The translations under genes and the position numbers were made by a program. Below the pieces are notes generated by a model. That model ran no database searches and was not told where the DNA came from. It worked only from the letters and a program-made list of their open reading frames with translations. Positions 15,578 through 24,500 of a DNA stretch of 35,559 nt are shown piece by piece. The stretch is from IMG/VR virus record IMGVR_UViG_3300010354_000258, positions 1 to 35,559 of that record. One strand, written 5' to 3'. Numbering within the stretch: the first letter of the stretch is position 1; every line of letters starts with the position of its first letter. Source of the DNA: a virus.

Positions 15578-18500
15578 ATGCGGCCTAACATCTCGCCGAC
15601 CCCGGGCGACCCGGGCGACCTTCTGGCAACCGGCTCTGTCGGCGGTCTGATGCCTGCCGTCACGCCGACGCCAGAACCTACGCCGCTGTTCACGCCGCAG
15701 CCGCTTACGCCTCCTCCGGGTCTTGCGGCCACCCCAAAGGCAACACCCACGCCTGCGGTGCCGAAGCCCTCACCCGCGCCTGCGCCCCCGAAGCCGCTTA
15801 AGTCTCCCGCCAAGCCAGCCGCGATTGATAACGTCAAGCTGTTTGATGAGGCCATGACTGGCGTGGCCTCACGTCTTCGCACGTCCGCCAAGCAAGCGCC
15901 GTACATGCAGGCGATGGGGGACAACCTCGACGAGCTTCGCAAGACCACGCTCGGCAACCGCAAGGACCCACGCTCGTTGGTGAAGTTCGGTCGTACGCTG
16001 GGTGAGTACGTCAACTACGTCGAGAGTACTGTTCTTCAGCAATTGGATGAGCAGGCCGACCTGTTCGATCCTGCTGAGTTCACCAAGTTCCGAACCAATT
16101 TCACGCTTGGCATGGAGCCCCTCAAGAATATTGCTAGGCTCGCCCTCAAATCAGCGTCGCCTACGTTCTCGCCCGATGTCGAACTGACCAAGGCAGAACA
16201 GGCGCTGATGAACTGGAAGGTCGGCGCGATGGCGTCCGGCATGCCCTTGGTCACGGGCACGTCCTACCTTGCTGAGAAGGTGACAGGCGAGCCCTTTACG
16301 ACAGGCCCGTTGTTTGAGCCAGACCCGACGATTCAGGGTCTGGGCCAGCTTGCGGGCCTTACTGCCGAACTGCTTGGAACTCGCGGTGTGGGTGTGGCCG
16401 CCACGGTTGCCAGTGCGCCGTTCAGGGCGGTTGCCGGTACGGGCATGCTAGCCGGCAAGTTGGTAGGCAAGGGCGCTGAAGCCATTCTTCGCAAAGTCGC
16501 ACCGAATCTGGCGCAAAAGACCATTGGCGGCAAGGCTATCATTGCGCCAGCCGCCGCACAGGGCGCTCGGGTCGCCCCGGGGCTTGTATCCGACATCGCA
16601 GGTGTGGCCGGCTCGGGTGCTGCGATTGCGGGAATGGGTGCCCTTGTTCCGAATCTGGTGGAAACGTCGCGTCCCATGATGACGACGTACGATCCGACGA
16701 GTGGACAACTGATTCAGGAACGAGCGCCGAAGAAGTCGGCGGAGGAGATCCGCAAGACCACCCTCATGGGCGGCGTGTCTGCCGGTCTTGGCCGCGCTGC
16801 CCTTGCGCCGTTTGCGCCGGCAACGACAAAGCTCGGGCAGGCTGCACAGGAGGTGGCCGAAGAAGCGGTCAGCACGGTGCCCGACTTCGTGCAGGCGTAC
16901 CTTACAGGCGAGCCGCTGGACCTCGTGGCCACCATGGCCGGCATCCTTGCATCCGGGCCGATTGGTGCGGCGGTGGGCGAGGCTCCTGCTGCCGGAGCGG
17001 CGGACACGACTACGACTCCTCCTGCGCCTTCCGAGGCCGATTTGCAAAACGCCGTCAACAGCGCTCTCGGTGTGGGTGCGGTGTCGCCGGAACCGACAGC
17101 GGCCCCCGCGCCCGCCGCTCCGCGCCCTGTGCCTCCCGATGTTCTTCGTCGAGTCGCCGCAACTCGGGCCAGTCTCGAACAGCAGCGCACGGTTTATGAG
17201 GCGTATCTTGCGGACCCGGCTGCACCGGAAGATGCCAAGACTGTTGTCCAAGCCACATTGGAAGGTATTCAGCAGCAACTCACTCGTATGGATGAGCGGC
17301 TGGCATCTTTCGGGATTGACCCTAACAACATCCAGCCGCCTCCCGCTGCGGTCGAGGCCAAGGGTCTTACGCCTCCTCCCGCCAGTGTGTCGGGTGGCAA
17401 TGTCATGTTCGGCCTTCCGCGAGGCGGCGGGAACTTCCCCGTGCAGTTTGCGGACGATGTGGACAAGGCCCTGTACCTCCTCCAGAGCAAGCAGGTTGGG
17501 TCACAGGCCAAGAAGAAGGAAATCCTGAACTGGCTGATGTCCGTCACGGGCAAGACCGAGGCAGAACTTCTGGAGGCGTCAGACCTCGTTCGGGATCAAG
17601 TGGCGCTTACCGCCGCTCGCCGACCCAAGACTGAACTTGGTCCAATCGTCAGCCCCAAGTCTCCAATTACTTTCCAAGCTCCCGAAGCGCCTGCGACGGA
17701 GACTACTGCGGGGCGAGTGCCGCCTACGCCGCAAGCTCCGGCAGGCCAAATCCTGATTGAGGACCCTGTTCAGCTTCAGTTTGCACGGAAGCTCGTTCAG
17801 CGAGTTCGCACTGGGTTCAAGGGCGTAGATACCGCTGAGAAGGGCGACCGTCGCCTGCGTCGGCTGGTGGACGATAACGGGCACACCAACGCATCCGCAG
17901 CCGACCTCAAGGCCACGTACGGATTTACGGATGAAGACTTGGCGGTGCTGGGTCTTGGTCAGCCGGGCGGCGCACCTCCCCTTCCTGCCCAGACGATGCC
18001 CACGTTGCCTGAAGCGCCTGAAGCACCTGCTGCTGAAGCGCCTGTAACGCCCGAAGCTCAGGCCCCCGAAGCAGCACCCGTCACGCCCGAGGCTCCTGCG
18101 CCTGCATTCAATGTGGATGCGTACGCCAAGGCTCTTGCGGATCTGGTTGAGGCCGGTGACGACGCCGCGTTTACTCAGCTTACGCAGACCATCCCCGAGG
18201 GTCAGGAGGCTGCGGTAAACGACGCCCTGACGGCAGAAATGTCGGCTCGTGGGCTGGGAGAAGCGGAGGCCGCGCCTGCGGAAGCCGCGCCCGAGGCTCT
18301 CACCCCGAACACCATCGAGGACTACGTTCGTAAATTTGAAGCCATCCGCAATACAAATGTGGACGAGGCAATTCGTTTGTTTAACGAAGCGCTAGACAAG
18401 TTTGGCGAGGATGAGTGGAATCGTGTTTATAAAGCCTCTGGTACCGAAGTCGCGGATCAAGGGCAGCCTGCGCCCCCGGGCGTAACGCCGGAAGCTGCGC

Positions 18501-21500
18501 CCGAGGCAGCACCTGAGCCGACCGAACCCGAGGCCCCGGCAGTTACGGCGGAAGATTACCGCGAAGCCATGGTGGCCGCTGCTGAGGCCAATGACCCAGC
18601 GGCTCTTGGCAGGATCGTTACGGATGCCCTCAAGAACAACATTCCGATTTCGGAAGTCCGGGCGATTGTTCAGTCGTTGCCCCCGATTCAAGGCGACCCT
18701 CAAAAGGCTCAGCAGTTCGCCCCTGACCTGTCACCTGCGGGTGAACGGGTGTACCGAGCGATTCTGGCTCAGGTAGCCAACGAGTTCCGTGGCATGGCGA
18801 TGCTGGACGATACTGCCATTCCCCGGTATCTGAAGCGGCTTTCGAATGCCATTGTTGACCCTGCACTTCGTAAGGCGGTCATGACACTGGCCAAGCGAGC
18901 CATCGAAGCCGTGCGAGCGGAGGCGAGGGTTGCGCAAAGCGTGCCCAAGGCGTCCCGTCTGGATGAGATGGCGCAAGCCAGTACGGAGAACGTACTTGAT
19001 TTGCTGCCTCGGCTGCAAGGCGTGAGTTTCGAAACCGCCGTCGCACAGGTTGAAGCCTACCGCCGCGAACAGCAGCTACAGGAAGTGGATCGTATTCGGG
19101 GCATTTTCACTCGGGCAAGCGGCATTCCGGATCGCATTCGGGATCAAGTGCTGCGGTTGCTCGACCCAAATAACGACGACCTTATCAATATTGCCGAGGC
19201 AATTGGTACGGGCGACATCAAAATTATTTCAAAGGAAGGCCAGCCGCAGCGGGCCAAACTAAAGATTGATATTGACAAGGCTCTTACGTTTAGCAAGTCC
19301 GAGCGGCTACCTGCTGTAAAGACTGCGTTGAAGGATCTGGAAAAGACTTTCAACGCGGTCATGGTGCGGGGAGGCGCGGACAGCGATGACCTTGTGGCCG
19401 CGCTGTGGCAACTGAAGGCCCGGCAACAAGAAGGTAATACCTACCGCTTGCCGTTCTCTACCGACAACGTTTTCAGTTCGCAGCGTGGGTACGGGCCGGG
19501 CTTGATTCGCCTCGATGATGACTCCCTGCAAGCGATTGTCGATGCCGATAATCCAGAAACGCAGGCTGCTCGATTGGAGAAGGCACGTACACAAGTTGGG
19601 GGTTCTGCTACCCCGGCTGAGCGGATTCAGTGGACAACCCGTCAAATAGAGGAAGAGAAGTCGCAAGCCGCCGCCGCTCGTTTAATCTTGGAATACCGCC
19701 AGTTCTTGGACGACCTGCTGCCGACTGAAACCGAGACCACGTTCGATGCCATCGAGGTTCCCGAGCCGGGCGAGTTGCCTCCGGGTGCCCAGATGGAAGA
19801 AGGCCCCGAAGTGATGGAAGCGCCCATGCCGCAGCGGGCTCCGGTCCCGGGCGCGTGGTGGCAGTCCCGAATGCAGGCGCTGATGGACGAGCGGAACGCC
19901 AAGCGCCAGCAGCGCGAAGCCATGGCCGGCAATGCTCGGGTACCTATGGCCTTCAGCGGGCGTCAGTTCCCGCCCGGATTCTTCGCTCGCTGGAACGGCA
20001 ACCGCAATCCTGAAAAGTCCTTCCTTGAGATCGGCACCGTCGAGGACGAGGGCTCCAAGACCGTCGGCAAGCTCAATGTACTCACCAACCCGAACGACGA
20101 CGGTGTGCATCCGTGGCGTTACGTGGATGGGACGGGCAAGAAGACGTACGGCGCAATGACCCCGGAGGAATACGGCAAGCTGTCGGACGACCTGTACGAG
20201 GGCGGCGCTCAGGACATGCAGCAGGCGGCGTATATGGACATGCTGCGGCAGCGCCATGCCACCGCCCAGATGCAGGCGCAGTCGGACAACCCGGAAGTCC
20301 AAGCTGCGATTGGCCGAATGAAGGCCGCGTTGCAGCGGTACATGCCCGGCTTCCTTGCCTTGGTGGGCATCGGCGCTGCGGCGTTCGCGCCCGAGGGCAC
20401 GCTGCCCGCGATGCTGCTGGCGGGCACGGTGGGCGCAGGACAGCCTGACTCTGTGGACTTGTTCAAGATGTTGACTACGGCTGAGGGCCGAGCCGCCATC
20501 AAGAAGGACTTTACGCAGTTCTACACCGACCTGCGCGTTATCGCTCAGGCTGCAAGTAACATCCAGACCCTTCGTCCTGACCTTTTAAAGGCTCGACCCA
20601 GCGACAACTTCAAGGCGTGGGCGGCCACGTTCCGTGGGTTGCTGGCTGCAAAAGAGGGCCGAGCCTTTGCGCAGGCGGTGCCGACGGCTGCACTGGAAGG
20701 CGTGTACGCGGACTACGACTTTAATCACGCGTTTGCGGTCAAGCCTGTACTAGATCCTACAGATCCGAGCTCGGCGAAGCCATTGCCGTTGTACAAGCAG
20801 CCTCGGGAGCTTTTCCCGACATTTCCTCCGGCAGACCAACTGCCCGATCCTGCGGAAACCTCGTACATACCGGGGAAGCGCGGCGCAGAAGACGCAAAAG
20901 ACGATATTGACAGGGCGATGGGCAGCATCCGATCCGCACAATGGGTTTTGTCTGGCGTTAAAAATCGTCTTGAAAACGACGATAAGCGTGCTGAGAAAAG
21001 CCGTCAAAAACTCGGCGAAGCCATTGCCGTTGTAACCGCCAAGTACGGTATTCCAAGCATACAGCGACCCGGTTCGATAGATGCGTTTCGTCGTCTTGTT
21101 GTGGCAACCATACAAAGACGCCCCGATGTGATGCTGGGGCTTGAACGGTTTGGTGTATTCAGAAGCGCCATGGGGCTTTCCCAGAGTCTGTATCTTCTCC
21201 CAGAAGACCCAGCGCTGGACGACGTGGAGGAGTCCGCGGTTGCCCTGTGGAATGCATTTCAAGGTATCGATCTTGATCCGAGCACGCTTAAGATCGAAGG
21301 AGGCGCAGAAGTAGCAGCGGGGGATTTCATTACGCGCCTCGCCCGCGCTAAGCAGAGTCTGCCACCTTCTATAAACCTTGGGTCTGCTGACCTTCTGGGC
21401 CGCATCAAGAAGGTCGCGCAGGACCTGCAAGATTTAGACACGTCGGCCCTTGGGGAAGTCACTCGTAGGAATCTTGTAAACCAGATCAAAGATTGGCAAG

Positions 21501-24500
21501 CATTGGCGAGTATTGCGGATGTCATGGCGCCTGTATTGGAGGTCGCCGACGCCCTCAAGGGCACTGATTTAGCGCAAATGCATACTTGGCCGGCTGAGCG
21601 CGAACTTTTACTCAAGCAAGCGGAACGCGCTGAATCGGAGTTGCAACGGGCTCGAAACACGTTACTTGACATGTTGACAAGTTCAAAGGTTTTGGGACGT
21701 TACGCAAATCCAGATCGGATCGATCCTCGCCAGACTGTACCTGCTCATACTCGACCTGTTCTTTACCACAACACCACCCTAGATGGTTTTATCACTATGG
21801 CGGCATTGGGGGAGATGGGAACACTGGAGCCCGGGAACCTCGCATATGGCCATAGCGGTATGGCGTTTGTGCCCCTTGTGACACGAAGCCAAAAAGAAGA
21901 AGAAGTGACTCAGTTGGGACTGGTATCTATGTCCCGTAGGGCTAAGTTCTTGGCGCCGGGACTCGATAAAAGACCTATCCGACTTCGATTTAATCGGGAT
22001 TCCTTAGCTCAGACCTACCCCATCACTGCTTACGAGTGGTACCGGCCTAAAATCCAAAGCACTACTTTCGCGTCTGAGAAAGCATCTCGGCTGTTTGAAA
22101 ACCTAGCGAGACGAGACTCGGGTCTTTTATCGAGAGAGGAACTTGAGGCGTATCGCAATAGTACCGCAGCCGAACGCGCACAGTTGAATACTCCCGTGTC
22201 CTCTTCAGACATGGGCGATTACTTGTGGAAGGTCGCGTTTGAGGGGTCCGGACTTCAAAAGCCGACGCCGGAGGAAGCGGCAAGGATTGCGGAACAGCGC
22301 CGCGCTTTAGAGGCAGAGTATGTTTACCCTAACATGAACATGCGCGATGCCTTTAAAGTAACCACATGGGATGATATAAAGTGGGCTCGAATGAGCCAAC
22401 TGAAGATTACAGACCAACTTGATACAAATATGCAATCCATTCTAGAGGCTGCGGCACAAGGCAAGACTCACAAGTACGCACCTGCGCTGTACGATTTGCT
22501 TGTTGCCTACATGGGTATGCCTAATTTTTCTACCGCACAGTATGCGCTGGCAATGCCATACCTGACTTCGTACCTAGATCAGTTAGCGGATCAGGCAAAT
22601 ATGCCTCGCGTGTCAGACCCCGCGTTCTTGGCTAAGTATTATCGACCGGGTGAAGCGCCCCCGATCGCGAAAACGATCATTTTAGAATACGCCAATCAGC
22701 TTGACCCACCTGTAAAGATGCCGCCTCAAATGGGACGGTATCGAGGCGCAGGTAAAATGGAATTGCGGAACGAAATTAAACAAGAGCGCGAAGCGCTGGA
22801 AAAGACCGGATATCGCAGGAGCAAACTAAAGTTCATCCCGGGCACGGAAAAAGATGAAAATCGGCGCGAGGCGGAGGATGCTATTCAAGGTCCAATTATG
22901 AATTGGATGCAGCACGTGGAAGGCATTGACATGCCACGGGCTGAGTACGATTACCTACGGTCAGAGTACGACTATCTGAGTCAAAAGGCGAACGACCCAA
23001 ACTTTGGAGCACTGCCTGACACCACCCGTAATAAGATTTTAGCCAACGCGAACGGCATTTTCCAAATTCTGACTCACCCGGGACTGCGGGTGTCGAAGAA
23101 AAAGGAAGACATCGGCAACCTGTTTGCAGCCGCTCCTGTCGGATTGGCAGGCGCGGAGGGAGCGGGTGTCGAGGGCCTTGCCGTGGGTGGAGCCGCCTTT
23201 GCGTACGCGATGACTCCATATCTGGCGTCCGCTGTGGAGGCTGTCAACAATACGGCTTACATGCGGAAGTTGGAATCCGACCTTCGGGCTTCAGCCGCCC
23301 CAGTTACTCCTCCCAGTGCTTCCCCGGCGCTGGCTGCGCCATTGCCTCGTACGCGGCTGGTGTCGCCTGTTGAATCCGTCACGGCAGACCCTGCGGTGGA
23401 AGCAGCATTGCAACAAGCACAGGCTACCGCACCGAAGTCCGCAGCAGCACGCGCCGCCCGGATGGTAGCAGGCGCGGCGGAGCGGGTGGCTTCCCCCATC
23501 CTGCGGTCGGTTGCGGGTATCAACCGCATTGTGCGCACGCTGGGCGAGACAGCGGTCGCCAAGACCTTGAGCCTGTTCGGTGCCAAGCTGAGGACCGGAA
23601 TCAACCCCGATACCTTGCGGTCAGAGACAGGCACGGCTGTGGCAGATGCCATCGGTCGGACTGCTGATGTCATGCAGACCCTTGGGTCCAATCTTTGGAA
23701 TGCCGCGACGGGCCGTCAGGGGCTGACTGTCCCGAAGGTGCTAAACGACGTGCGCGACCAGATGCACCGGATGATGGCCGCAGGTGAACAACAAGCGGTC
23801 CGCATCGAAGAGTATCTGGCCACAACCTACGACACGAACACCCGGGCGTTGCTTGAAACTATCCTTGATGCGGGGGGCGACTTGCCCCAGCCGTACGCTT
23901 CCGACGATGTGCTGAAGGCATTCGTCGCGTCGCTTCCGACAATGGCCAATGACTTGCAGACCATGGGCGTACTTACCAAGGACCAGATTGCCCGTATGGA
24001 CCGTTTGATGGTGCGGTCAATGTCGAAGCGCACGCCGGGGGATGTAGCCCCGATTCGGGATGCTCTGCTCAATCTGATTGATGCGGCCAAGGGTCAAGCC
24101 GGGCCGCCCGATCAATCCAAGTTCTGGATGGCGCGGGGCAATCGGCAGAATATTCCTATCGCGGAGTTCAACAAGTACGCGGGTCGCGTTGTCGATCCCG
24201 TGACGGGCAAGGTGTCGTACGACCCGTGGCAGGTCATTCAGGCCACACCGGACACATTGACGCTGCGGAACTCGACGGGCACTGTCACGGTCAGCAACCA
24301 GTTCGACAAGGCTACGGGCGAGATCGAATCCGCCAACTACGTCCGGTACAACCCGAAGACCAAGCAGTACGAGAATCCGTGGACCGAGATTCGTGGTGAC
24401 AAGTCTGTGATGACTGCGGTCCGAGATTGGACTCCGGCAGAGTTGGATAACTACGGCATTGTCCGCGACATCTCCACGGCAGCTTTCAAGACGCTTTCGA

